Origin: Myceligenerans crystallogenes
GTDB taxonomy: Bacteria > Actinomycetota > Actinomycetes > Actinomycetales > Cellulomonadaceae
DNA: 64,000 nt
Direction: 5' to 3'
Assembly (NCBI RefSeq): GCF_039529775.1
Contig: NZ_BAAANL010000001.1
Span: 124,001-188,000 of the forward strand
Positions 41,755-50,392 of this stretch are shown piece after piece. The first letter of the stretch is position 1; each line of letters begins with the position of its first letter. The position numbers were made by a program, and so were the translations under genes. The notes beneath the pieces were generated by a model, which had not been told where the DNA came from, searched no databases, and saw only the letters and a program-made list of their open reading frames with translations.

Positions 41755-43100
41755 TGACGGCTACCACCGAACCCCTGGCGACGACCGCGAACCTGGCCTA
41801 CCACGAGCGGGTCAGGAAGATCCTGCCGGGCGGCGTGAACTACAACTTCAACATGCCCTGGGCCGAGGTGCCGATCCACTTCAGCGGCGGCCGGGGCAGC
41901 CGGCTGTTCGACGTCGACGGCAACGAGTACCTCGACCTGTACGCGCGGTTCGGCGCGATGATCCTCGGGCACTCCAACGAGGAGTACCTCGACGCGCTGT
42001 CGGACGCGATGCGGGACGTGCTGTGCGTCAGCCACACGGACTTCGACGCGGACGCGCTCGAGCTGATGAACCAGCACATCCCGTGCGCGGAGATGGTCCG
42101 GTTCGGCACGTCGGGCTCGGAGATCCTGCAGATCGCGATCCGCCTGGCGCGCGGTTACACGGGCCGCAACAAGTTCGTGCGGTTCGAGAACCACTTCCAC
42201 GGCAGCTACGACAACATCATGGGCGGGCGCGTGCCCGACCGCGCCAACCCCGTGCCCGTCGACTACCGCGGCGACTACAAGGGCACCGCGGGCCGGGCCG
42301 CCGGCATCATGGCCGAGCAGTCGTACATGCTGCCGTGGAGCGACGCCGCGGCGCTGGAGACCCTGCTGGCCGAGCGCGGCGACGAGATCGCCTGCGTGCT
42401 GCTGGAGCCGGTGTGCGTGAACGGCGGCTCCGTCGAGCCCGCGCCCGGGTACCTGGAGAAGGTCCGCGAGCTGTGCACGCGGTACGGCGTCGTCCTGATC
42501 TTCGACGAGATGATCACGGGCGTCCGGATGGGCCTCGGCGGCGCCCAGAAGACGTTCGGCGTCACCCCGGACCTGGCCACCTTCGGCAAGGCCCTGGCCG
42601 GCGGCGGCATGCCGATCGCCGCGCTCGCGGGCAAGGCCGAGATCATGCAGCTGCTGGAGAGCAAGCGGGTCGTCCACGCGGGCACGTTCAACGGGTACTC
42701 GCTGGGTTCGGCCGGTGTCCGGGCGACCTTCCGGATCCTCGGCCGCGACGACGAGGCGGCGCTGGTGGCCATGCGGCGTCGCGTCGAGGCAGTGCACGAC
42801 GTGCTGCTCGCCGAGGCCGCGCGCATCGGCCTGCCGCTGATCGTGCAGGGCCCTGCCGGGCTCGCCTCGTTCCACTGCCGCGAGACGCCGCTCGACACCC
42901 CCGACCAGTACGACTTCGACCTGATGGGCAAGGACATCCTGCTGACCGCCGCGCTCCAGCGGCACGGCGTGCTCATCTCGACGATGTCGCGCATCTACGC
43001 CAACGCCCAGCTGACCGACGACGACGTCGAGTTCTTCGCCGAGCGGGCGCCGAGGGCCCTCGCCGAGGCCAAGCAGCAGATCGACGACATCTACTCGTGA
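41754..43100 (+). CDS. PLP aminotransferase of the glutamate-1-semialdehyde type
   Basis: The 448-residue product is a class III aminotransferase. The PLP lysine is Lys279 in TFGKALAGGG, preceded by LIFDEMITGVRMGLGGAQ with the conserved DE pair. SNEEYLDALSDAM, RFGTSGSEILQIAIRLARGY and FENHFHGSYD match glutamate-1-semialdehyde aminomutase relatives. In iturin and mycosubtilin synthetases an embedded homologue converts an ACP-bound beta-ketoacyl group to a beta-amino acyl group. The one-base overlap with the ACP gene and the adjacent KS support the same reaction here as a discrete protein. Heme biosynthesis is unlikely given the context. The substrate chain is unknown. Confidence 0.87.
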   Translation: MTATTEPLATTANLAYHERVRKILPGGVNYNFNMPWAEVPIHFSGGRGSRLFDVDGNEYLDLYARFGAMILGHSNEEYLDALSDAMRDVLCVSHTDFDADALELMNQHIPCAEMVRFGTSGSEILQIAIRLARGYTGRNKFVRFENHFHGSYDNIMGGRVPDRANPVPVDYRGDYKGTAGRAAGIMAEQSYMLPWSDAAALETLLAERGDEIACVLLEPVCVNGGSVEPAPGYLEKVRELCTRYGVVLIFDEMITGVRMGLGGAQKTFGVTPDLATFGKALAGGGMPIAALAGKAEIMQLLESKRVVHAGTFNGYSLGSAGVRATFRILGRDDEAALVAMRRRVEAVHDVLLAEAARIGLPLIVQGPAGLASFHCRETPLDTPDQYDFDLMGKDILLTAALQRHGVLISTMSRIYANAQLTDDDVEFFAERAPRALAEAKQQIDDIYS

Positions 43101-43128
43101 CCTCCTCGTGAAACCGGAAGGAAAGACC

Positions 43129-44172
43129 GTGTCCGACACCACCGTCTCCGAGAACTCAGCGTCCGGATCGACGACGCCCGAAGTGACGACCCCCGCGCCC
43201 GAGGGCGGCAAGCCCGCCCGCCTCGGCCTGCGCGGCTACCGCAAGCACGCCTGGACCGTGATGCTGTGGGCGATCCTGCCCCTGTGGATCCTCATCGGGT
43301 TCTACGCCCCGGACTACGAGTACATGGCGGGGATCATCGGTGAGATGTCCATGGCGAACCCGTTCATCATCTTCGTGCTGAACACGCCGGCGATCGCCGC
43401 CCTGGTCGTCCTGCTGTCGTACGACGGATGGCGCGGCGTCGCGAACTTCGGCCGCTCCCTGGTCCCGCGCAGGAAGGACCTCGTCTGGATCCCGGTGCTC
43501 GTGGCGATCATGGCCGCGTACATCTGGGTCATCCGCTACCTCTGCATCCTCTTCGGCATCGAGGTGCCGGCGGAGCCGCTGGGGCCCGTCGACGGGCTCC
43601 TGAAGTTCCTGTCGCTCATCGTGATGGAGATCGGCATGCTGGCGATCGGCGCCGGCTTCTTCGGGATCTTCCTGCCGCTGATGAACCGGGCGACCGGCAG
43701 CCGCATCTGGGGCGGCGCGCTCACCGGGCTGGGCATCGCGGTCTTCGTGGCGCCGGGGATGCTGCTGTCCGGGCCCGAGCAGGCGGTGGCGTGGCCGCTG
43801 TACGCGGTGCAGCTCTCCGTCCTGGGCATCTCCATGAACCTCCTGCTGCCCGTGACCAAGGGCAACACCTGGTTCTTCATCATCCCGTTTTGGGTCTCCG
43901 CGTCCGGCAGCCACCTGGGGCTGTACGAGTTCAAGCTCGACACGCAGTACATCCAGATCGTCCTGTGGGCCGCGCTCACGGTGGTGCTCTACCTCGTGCT
44001 CAAGGCCCGGGGCGGCGGCAAGCTGGCCGACGAGCTGCACACGTTCCCGGAGTACCTCGAGAACGAGTACACGACGCGTCAGGGCGCTCCCTTCCCGGGC
44101 CAGGGCGACCGGAGCAAGGAGACGGCGGCGGTGTCCGGGACGCCCGCGGCCGCCGAGGCGGGGACGGCATGA
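43129..44172 (+). CDS. Polytopic membrane protein of unknown function
   Basis: The GTG at 43129 is chosen because GGAAGGA lies 7 bases upstream; a GTG at 43108 is the alternative. The product is about 347 residues. After a charged, Thr/Pro-rich N-terminus of about 35 residues there are about eight predicted membrane helices (for example VMLWAILPLWILIGFYA and VLVAIMAAYIWVIRYL). The C-terminus is hydrophilic and Ala-rich. I do not recognise the family. The spacing of helices recalls CPBP intramembrane proteases, but their Glu-Glu and Arg catalytic motif is not visible. It lies inside the operon before the thioesterase and exporters, so self-protection or export is possible. That is inference only. 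Confidence 0.8.
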   Translation: MSDTTVSENSASGSTTPEVTTPAPEGGKPARLGLRGYRKHAWTVMLWAILPLWILIGFYAPDYEYMAGIIGEMSMANPFIIFVLNTPAIAALVVLLSYDGWRGVANFGRSLVPRRKDLVWIPVLVAIMAAYIWVIRYLCILFGIEVPAEPLGPVDGLLKFLSLIVMEIGMLAIGAGFFGIFLPLMNRATGSRIWGGALTGLGIAVFVAPGMLLSGPEQAVAWPLYAVQLSVLGISMNLLLPVTKGNTWFFIIPFWVSASGSHLGLYEFKLDTQYIQIVLWAALTVVLYLVLKARGGGKLADELHTFPEYLENEYTTRQGAPFPGQGDRSKETAAVSGTPAAAEAGTA

Positions 44173-44921
44173 GCTCCGACGTCCTCTGGCACCTGCGGGA
44201 GTCGGCCGGGCGGCAGATCGTCATGTTCCCGTTCCTCGGCGGGTTCGGGGCGTCGTTCAACCGCCTGATCGGCCGGCTCGACGGCGACTGGGACGTGTGG
44301 ACGGTGAACCCTCCCGGGCACGGGACGTCCGTCCTGCCCGCGGTGACCCGGCTCGACGAGCTGGTCGACCTCTACCTCCGGGAGCTGCGGGACGTGCTGC
44401 GTCCCGGGGCGGTGTTCTTCGGGCACAGCATGGGCGCCGTCGTCGGCTACCACACGCTGCTGGCGATGACCGGACGCCCGGAGTTCGACGGGCGGCGGCC
44501 GGCGGACCTCGTGCTGTCGGCCTCGGCCGGGCCGCGGGAGCTGCCGGTGGTGGGTCTCGCCGGGCTGCCGGAGCCGGAGCTGATGGCGCACCTGCGGTCC
44601 TTCGGCACGTTCCCCGAGGAGGTGCTGCGGGACCGGTCGATCATGGAGCTGTTCCTGCCCGCCTTCCGTGCGGACTACGAGGTGCTGGAGGAGATCCGGC
44701 GCCGGCCCGTGACGCGGCTCGACGTCTCCGCCCACCTCATCCTGGGTGAGCGGGACACGCAGACGCCCGCGGGCACGCCGCAGGTCTGGCAGGAGTACCT
44801 CGTCCGGCCGCTCCGGTACCACCACCTGGACCGGGCCGAGCACATGTTCGTCCTGGACGAGCCGGAGCGGGTCGTGCCCGTCCTGGACGACCTGAACCGC
44901 GTTACGGCGGGGGCGTTGTGA
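44169..44921 (+). CDS. Type II thioesterase
   Basis: It starts in an ATGA overlap with the membrane-protein gene. The 250-residue product is an alpha/beta hydrolase of the NRPS/PKS type II thioesterase class: MFPFLGGFGASF oxyanion region, nucleophile Ser87 in FGHSMGAVVG, an Asp in GERDTQ and His in RAEHMFVL. Such enzymes act in the cytosol to remove wrong or stalled acyl groups from carrier proteins. Because the giant synthetase lacks a terminal thioesterase domain, this protein could also help release the product, though that is not the usual role. It is followed by a GTGA overlap with the MFS gene. Confidence 0.93.
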   Translation: MSSDVLWHLRESAGRQIVMFPFLGGFGASFNRLIGRLDGDWDVWTVNPPGHGTSVLPAVTRLDELVDLYLRELRDVLRPGAVFFGHSMGAVVGYHTLLAMTGRPEFDGRRPADLVLSASAGPRELPVVGLAGLPEPELMAHLRSFGTFPEEVLRDRSIMELFLPAFRADYEVLEEIRRRPVTRLDVSAHLILGERDTQTPAGTPQVWQEYLVRPLRYHHLDRAEHMFVLDEPERVVPVLDDLNRVTAGAL

Positions 44922-46297
44922 GCACCGCCGAGAACGTGCTGACCGAAGACGTCGCCGCCGGCGACCCCAGGGAACAGCGCCGCAACTACCGGGCCTTCCT
45001 GATCATCTGGGCCTCGCAGCTCGTCGCGCGGCTGGGCAACGGGCTGACCGCGTTCGGGCTGGGCGTGCACGTCTACCAGGAGACGGGGACCACCTCGTCC
45101 GTGGCCGCCGTGACCATGGCGGCCTTCCTGCCGGGCGTGCTGCTCACCCCGTTCGCGGGAGTGCTTGCGGACCGGTTCGACCGGCGGCTGCTGATGATCC
45201 TCGGCGACACGTTCTCGGCGGTGGGCCTCGTCCTGCTGCTCGTCGCGCTGTCGACCGACGTCGCGAGCGTGCCCGTCATCTGCCTCTGCGTGGGGCTGAG
45301 CTCCGTGTTCACCTCCGTGATGGACCCGGCCTACCGGGCCACGATCGGCGACCTGCTCACGCCCGAGCAGTACGCGAGGGCCGGCGGCCTGGTGCAGCTC
45401 GCGGGGGCGGCGCAGTACCTGATCTCGCCCGCGGTCGCGGGCGTGCTGATGGCGGCCTGGGACATCGGCGTCGTCGTCATGATCGACGTCGCGACGATGG
45501 CCGTGACCGTCGGCTGCATGCTGCTCGTGTGGCGCACCATCCGTGGCACGACGCGGGGCGGCTCGGCGCAGGAGGGCGCGACCGGCTCGTTCTGGTCGGA
45601 GTTCCGGTTCGGGGTCACGTTCATGGCCCGCAACCGGGCCGTGACCGTGATGATGCTCCTGATCACGCTGGTCACGTTCTGCATGGGCTTCCTGGTGACC
45701 CTGCAGACCCCGATGGTGCTCGACCTGTCGGACGAGGAGACGCTCGGCACCATCCGGTCCGTGGCGGCGGTCGGCATGCTCGTGGCGAGCATCGTGATCA
45801 GCGCCGCCGGCCTGGGCACCCGGCACCGCGCCTACCTGGCCGCGGGGCTGGCCGGCGGGGGCGTCGCGGTCCTGGCGATGGGGACGACGCCGAACGTCTG
45901 GGCGATCGGCGTCTTCACGTTCCTGTTCTTCGCCACCCTGCCGGTGCTGAACACGAGCGTCGAGGTGCTGGTCCGCGCGGCCATCCCGAACGAGACGCAG
46001 GGCCGGGTCTTCGGCCTGATGGGCCTGCTCTCGCAGCTCGGCTACATCGTCGCGTACGGGATCTCGGGGCTGCTGGCCGACCACGTCTTCAACCCCCTGC
46101 TCACCGCCGACGGCGCCCTGGCGGAAACCGCCGGGCAATGGGTCGGCGTGGGCGCCTCGCGAGGAATTGGCCTGATGTTCATCCTCGTGGGCCTGATGCT
46201 CGTGGCCATCGCCGTGGTGGTCTACCGGGCGAGGAGCATCAGGACGATCGAGCAGGAGTACGCCCGGCAGGCCGCCGCCGAGGCGAACAAGAAATGA
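44918..46297 (+). CDS. MFS efflux transporter
   Basis: The GTG at 44918 overlaps the thioesterase stop. The 459-residue product has about 12 predicted membrane helices and the MFS motif A between helices 2 and 3 (FAGVLADRFDRRLLMI). It resembles the EntS/MFS_3-like exporters common in siderophore and NRPS clusters. It would export the product using the proton gradient. The start region (NYRAFLIIWASQLVARLGNGL) and the charged C-terminal tail fit this group. A short 52-base gap separates it from the next gene. Confidence 0.92.
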   Translation: MSTAENVLTEDVAAGDPREQRRNYRAFLIIWASQLVARLGNGLTAFGLGVHVYQETGTTSSVAAVTMAAFLPGVLLTPFAGVLADRFDRRLLMILGDTFSAVGLVLLLVALSTDVASVPVICLCVGLSSVFTSVMDPAYRATIGDLLTPEQYARAGGLVQLAGAAQYLISPAVAGVLMAAWDIGVVVMIDVATMAVTVGCMLLVWRTIRGTTRGGSAQEGATGSFWSEFRFGVTFMARNRAVTVMMLLITLVTFCMGFLVTLQTPMVLDLSDEETLGTIRSVAAVGMLVASIVISAAGLGTRHRAYLAAGLAGGGVAVLAMGTTPNVWAIGVFTFLFFATLPVLNTSVEVLVRAAIPNETQGRVFGLMGLLSQLGYIVAYGISGLLADHVFNPLLTADGALAETAGQWVGVGASRGIGLMFILVGLMLVAIAVVVYRARSIRTIEQEYARQAAAEANKK

Positions 46298-46349
46298 ACA
46301 CTTCGACCCGGCCGCGACCGCGGCGACAGCGAAAGAGGAACTGAGAGAA

Positions 46350-46838
46350 ATGGCGATCGTCTACATCATCGGGGGCGGTATCCTCACCGCGCTCGTCCAC
46401 CTGTGGATCCTGGGTTTCCCGGCCGACGAGGCCAAGATCATGCACACCCTGCTGCTGCACCAGTTCGTGGTGTCGCACGGCTTTATCGCTGTCGGCGGAT
46501 TCATCATCAACGTGCTGTACCCGGAGCGAACCGCCGCCAAGCTCGGCTGGCCGGGCGGACCGTTCCAGGTCAAGTACGGTTTCGCCCAGTTCGGGCTGGG
46601 TGTGATGGGTGTGCTCGCGATCTGGTTCCAGGGTAACTTCTGGGTGGGCGTGCTGGTCACGCTGTACATCTACGGCCTGAGCGGGCTGTGGACCCACACC
46701 CAGGAGGTGGTCCGCAGGCGCCGCGAGACCGGTGAGTGGGCCCGGATCGAAATCTTCAACCTAGTCCTCGACGTGATCTACCACCTCGTCCTCACGTGGA
46801 TGTCGTTGCAGATCCCGGGAGTCTGGAGCTTCCAGTGA
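46350..46838 (+). CDS. DUF6790-like small membrane protein
   Basis: The 162-residue product has four predicted membrane helices: about residues 3-20, 38-58, 78-95 and 97-115. A YPERTAAKLGWPGGPFQVKY segment followed by a GFAQFGLGVMGVLAIW helix matches the DUF6790 family pattern. The function of that family is unknown. GTGA overlap with the ABC permease gene suggests translational coupling and perhaps a shared role in export or immunity. No enzyme motif is visible. Confidence 0.75.
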   Translation: MAIVYIIGGGILTALVHLWILGFPADEAKIMHTLLLHQFVVSHGFIAVGGFIINVLYPERTAAKLGWPGGPFQVKYGFAQFGLGVMGVLAIWFQGNFWVGVLVTLYIYGLSGLWTHTQEVVRRRRETGEWARIEIFNLVLDVIYHLVLTWMSLQIPGVWSFQ

Positions 46839-49237
46839 AAAACGGAGATCGGCTTTATCTCCGGTACGCCTTCAACGACCTCACCAAGAACAAGGGCATC
46901 AATGCGGCCCTGATCGTCATCCTGATCCTGAGCGCCTTTCTCATGGCGACGGGGTCGATGGTGATCGAACGCATGGCGGGAGCGGTCGGCGGCCTGTTCG
47001 AGCAGGCGAAACCGCCGCACTTCCTGCAGATGCACAAGGGCGAGTACGACACCGCCGCGCTGGAGGCGTTCGCGGCCGAGCACGACGAGATCGACTCCTG
47101 GCTCGTGACCGAGATGCTCGGCTACGAGAGCAACGCGCTGAGCTGGGAGCGCCCGGAGACGGGTGAGTCCGGCGACCTCAGCCAGAACCGGTTCGACAAC
47201 CTGTTCGTGACGCAGAACGACGAGTTCGACTTCCTCGTCGACGGCGAGGGGAACATCCCGGAGCCCGGGCCGGGCGAGGTCTGGATCCCGGTCAAGTACC
47301 AGCAGTCGCTCGGCCTCCAGCCCGGTGACGTGCTGACCGTCGCGACCGACTCGGGGCCGTTCTCGCTGGACGTCGTCGGCGTCGTGAAGGACGCGCAGAT
47401 GGCGTCGTCGGCCAACAGCGCGACGCGGGTCCTGATCTCCGACCAGGACTTCGAGACGCTGCGCGGCGACTCGAGCAACCTGCCGGAGATCATCGTCGAG
47501 TACCTGCTGGCGGACGCCGGCGGGGCGGACGCCCTGCAGGCCGCCTACGAGGCGGACGACGCGCTGCCGAAGGAGGGCCCGGCGATCACGGCCGCGCAGA
47601 TCCAGGTCATCAACACGCTGAGCGACGGCCTGTCGGCCATGGCGCTGATCTTCATCAGCCTGCTGCTCATCGTCATCGCGCTGCTCAACCTGCGGTTCGT
47701 GATCAAGGGGACCCTGGAGGACGAGGTCCGCGAGATCGGCGCGATGAAGGCGATCGGCATCCCGAACCGCGCGATCTCGGGCCTGTACCTGTCCAAGTAC
47801 AGCGTGATGACGTTCGTGGCGTGCGTGATCGGCGGCCTGCTCGCGATCTTCGCGACGATGTTCCTGACGCAGAACCTCCAGGCGAACTACGCCGCGGCGC
47901 CGATCGGCCTGTGGACCTTCCTGGTGCCGCTCATCTCGCTGGCGGTCGTCTTCCTGATCGTGGTCGGGATCTGCCGCAACGTGCTCGGCGCGGTGAAGAA
48001 GATCGAGGTCGTCAACGCCCTCGTGCACGGCAGCACGCTGACCGAGAAGCAGACCGCGCGGCGCGCCAGGCGGCAGGCCTGGTGGGTGCGGCGGACCACC
48101 CTGGCGTCGTCGTCCGGCGGGGACATCAACACGCGCCTGGCGTTCCTCGACCTGCGGGCCGAGGCGGGGCAGTGGCTCCTGGTGCCGGTCGTGTTCTTCC
48201 TGACGGCGGTGCTGATCACCATCCCGGTGAACCTGCTGACCACCTTCGAGAGCCCGAAGTTCGTCGAGTACCTGGGCCTGCCGGAGCGCGACCTCGCCGT
48301 CGCGGTGCAGTACCAGGACGACGTCGACGAGTTGCGCCACGAGGTGCTCGGCGCCCTGGAGGGCGACGAGCGGCTGAGGGACCTGGAGCTCTTCGCGAGC
48401 GTGCAGTACCGGACCGAGGGCCCGGAGGGCACGGTCGGCGTGCCGGTCCAGATCGGCGACTACTCGGGCGACACGATCGAGTTCATGCAGGGCGCCGCGC
48501 CCCAGGCCGGGCAGATCGCGCTGTCGGCGCTGCTCGCCACCGAGCTGGAGAAGGGCGTCGGCGACACGATCACCCTCGACCAGGACGGCACGGCGTCGGA
48601 CGTCGAGATCAGCGCCATCTACCAGGACATCACCGCGGGCGGCAAGACGGCCAAGATGAGCGGTGAGGTGCCCGACGGCGCGACGGCCTACACGTTCTAC
48701 GCCAACGCGGCGGACGGCCAGGACCCGGAGCAGGTCGCGGACGCCCTGGCGGAGCAGTTCCCGCGGACCGCGGTCTACCCGCTGGCGGAGTACCAGAAGC
48801 AGTCGTTCGCGGGGACGACGACGGCGTTCCGCAGCGCCTCCTGGATCTCCCTGATCTTCGGGCTGGGGGTGGCCGTGCTGGTCACGAGCCTGTTCCTGAA
48901 GCTCCGGCTGACGCGGGACCGGTCGAAGATGGGCGTGCTGACCGCGATCGGGTTCTCGGGGGCCGAGATCATCTCCCAGATCCGGCTGAAGGTGCTGGTC
49001 ACCGTCGTCCTCGGCGTCCTGCTCGGCGTGGTGTTCGCCGCCACGGGCGGGGAGGGCTTCGCGGCCGTGCTGCTCAACATGATGGCGCTGACCATCTCGG
49101 ACCTGTCGTTCATCCCGAACCCGTGGCTGGTGTACGCGCTGTTCCCGCTGCTGCTGCTCGGGGCGGGCTACGTGGGCGTCGTCCTGCTGACCGCGGGGAT
49201 CCGGACCGCTGACAAGAGCCAGTGGCTCAGGGGATGA
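46835..49237 (+). CDS. FtsX-type ABC transporter permease, two-repeat
   Basis: The GTG at 46835 overlaps the upstream stop. The 800-residue product has a first membrane helix at about residues 20-40, a soluble extracellular region of about 220 residues, three helices in about 265-395 (SAMALIFISLLLIVIALLNL and later), a second half with a helix near 450, another large soluble region, and three closing helices at about 670-795. This is the duplicated FtsX/MacB-like plan. It pairs with the ATPase encoded next. Such transporters export peptides or lipids or give self-resistance to membrane-active compounds, acting by mechanotransmission rather than classic transport. Export or immunity for the cluster's product is inferred. 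Confidence 0.9.
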   Translation: MKNGDRLYLRYAFNDLTKNKGINAALIVILILSAFLMATGSMVIERMAGAVGGLFEQAKPPHFLQMHKGEYDTAALEAFAAEHDEIDSWLVTEMLGYESNALSWERPETGESGDLSQNRFDNLFVTQNDEFDFLVDGEGNIPEPGPGEVWIPVKYQQSLGLQPGDVLTVATDSGPFSLDVVGVVKDAQMASSANSATRVLISDQDFETLRGDSSNLPEIIVEYLLADAGGADALQAAYEADDALPKEGPAITAAQIQVINTLSDGLSAMALIFISLLLIVIALLNLRFVIKGTLEDEVREIGAMKAIGIPNRAISGLYLSKYSVMTFVACVIGGLLAIFATMFLTQNLQANYAAAPIGLWTFLVPLISLAVVFLIVVGICRNVLGAVKKIEVVNALVHGSTLTEKQTARRARRQAWWVRRTTLASSSGGDINTRLAFLDLRAEAGQWLLVPVVFFLTAVLITIPVNLLTTFESPKFVEYLGLPERDLAVAVQYQDDVDELRHEVLGALEGDERLRDLELFASVQYRTEGPEGTVGVPVQIGDYSGDTIEFMQGAAPQAGQIALSALLATELEKGVGDTITLDQDGTASDVEISAIYQDITAGGKTAKMSGEVPDGATAYTFYANAADGQDPEQVADALAEQFPRTAVYPLAEYQKQSFAGTTTAFRSASWISLIFGLGVAVLVTSLFLKLRLTRDRSKMGVLTAIGFSGAEIISQIRLKVLVTVVLGVLLGVVFAATGGEGFAAVLLNMMALTISDLSFIPNPWLVYALFPLLLLGAGYVGVVLLTAGIRTADKSQWLRG

Positions 49238-49247
49238 GGAAAGAATC

Positions 49248-50042
49248 ATGAATCAGGCAATGACGAACGAGGCCACGACGACGACCACGACGCTCGAGTC
49301 GCGGGAGCTGACCAAGACGTTCTACTCGACCGAGCCGCCCACCGAGGTGCTGCGGGGGATCGACCTGGCCGTGCGGCCGGGGGAGTTCCTCGTCGTGATG
49401 GGCGCCTCGGGCTCCGGCAAGTCGACGCTGCTGTACTCGATCAGCGGGATGGACCGGCCGACGTCCGGCACGGTGCTGCTGGAGGGGCGCGAGCTCACGT
49501 CGCTCAGCGACTCCGAGATGAGCGAGGTCCGGCTGACGAAGATGGGCTTCGTGTTCCAGCAGGCGCACTTCCTGGGCAACCTGGACGTGCGGGACAACAT
49601 CCTGCTGCCCGCCCTCAAGGGGACCGACCGGTCCGGCCGGGACGCCGCGATCGCGCGGGTCGACGCCCTGATGGAGCGGTTCGGGATCGCGCACATCAAG
49701 GACCACGGCATCACGCAGGTGTCCGGCGGCCAGCTGCAGCGCGCCTCGATCTGCCGTGCGCTGGCCGGCGAGCCGTCCGTGCTGTTCGCCGACGAGCCCA
49801 CCGGCGCCCTGAACTCGTCCATGACCGGTGAGGTCATGGACGCGTTCACCGGCGTGCACCGCGACGGGACCACCGTCGTCATGGTCACCCACGACCCCGG
49901 CGTCGCCGCCCGCGGCGACCGCGTGATCTACCTGCGCGACGGCCAGGTCGTGGACGAGAAGGCGATGGGGTCGTGGCAGGAGCCCGAGGCGCAGCAGCGC
50001 GAGGACGAGCTCCTGGCCTGGCTCCGGGAGCTCGGCTTCTGA
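49248..50042 (+). CDS. ABC transporter ATPase (MacB/LolD-like)
   Basis: The 264-residue product has all ATPase motifs: Walker A GASGSGKST at about residues 50-58, Q-loop FVFQQAHF, signature VSGGQLQRA, Walker B VLFADEPTGALN and the switch His in MVTHDP. The FADEPTGALN variant is typical of the MacB/LolD/FtsE group that works with FtsX-type permeases. It starts 10 bases after the permease stop. The two proteins should form one membrane complex. Confidence 0.95.
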   Translation: MNQAMTNEATTTTTTLESRELTKTFYSTEPPTEVLRGIDLAVRPGEFLVVMGASGSGKSTLLYSISGMDRPTSGTVLLEGRELTSLSDSEMSEVRLTKMGFVFQQAHFLGNLDVRDNILLPALKGTDRSGRDAAIARVDALMERFGIAHIKDHGITQVSGGQLQRASICRALAGEPSVLFADEPTGALNSSMTGEVMDAFTGVHRDGTTVVMVTHDPGVAARGDRVIYLRDGQVVDEKAMGSWQEPEAQQREDELLAWLRELGF

Positions 50043-50070
50043 CGTCCCCCCACACCAGAAGGAGAACCTC

Positions 50071-50307
50071 ATGAACGAGACAGACTTCAGGAACGCTCTC
50101 GCGGCCTTCGCCACGAAGTCCGCGGACGAGCTGGAGATGAGCGACCGGCTCGACGAGATCGGCGTCGACTCGATCAGCGTGTTCGAGCTGATGATCCAGA
50201 TCGAGGACACGGTGGGCGAGCACGCCACCAAGATCGACGAGGACATGACCACGGTCGCGGACCTGTACGACCACGTCCAGAAGGCCGCCGCGCTCGACAA
50301 CGCCTGA
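50071..50307 (+). CDS. Free-standing acyl carrier protein (second)
   Basis: The 78-residue acidic protein carries the phosphopantetheine site Ser34 in GVDSISVFEL. AAGGAGAA precedes the ATG. It is distinct from the ACP at 41515: its DSI motif and acidic helix II are closer to type II fatty acid or polyketide ACPs. The neighbouring FabF-like KS suggests it serves a small type II elongation system, perhaps making a starter acyl chain. A hairpin follows the stop. Confidence 0.92.
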   Translation: MNETDFRNALAAFATKSADELEMSDRLDEIGVDSISVFELMIQIEDTVGEHATKIDEDMTTVADLYDHVQKAAALDNA

Positions 50308-50317
50308 CCTCACCACC

Positions 50318-50354
50318 GCCACGTAGGGGCCCGCGAGAACGGCCTCTACGTGGC
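50318..50354 (+). terminator. Hairpin between ACP and FabF-like KS genes
   Basis: Arms GCCACGTAGGGG (50318-50329) and CCTCTACGTGGC (50343-50354) pair over 12 bases with one G-U wobble and a 13-base loop. It may be a partial terminator that reduces expression of the KS and PPTase genes. Confidence 0.6.
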
Positions 50355-50392
50355 GTGCCCGGAGAACGGCCGGACAAAACCCAAGGAGAGCC

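Noticed and set aside
41754..43100. Housekeeping glutamate-1-semialdehyde aminomutase (hemL)
   Set aside because: The protein family fits, but the overlap with an ACP gene and the place in an NRPS-PKS operon make a dedicated biosynthetic role more likely.
43129..44172. CPBP-family intramembrane protease
   Set aside because: The helix pattern is suggestive but the catalytic Glu-Glu and Arg/His motifs are not visible, so I left it unassigned.
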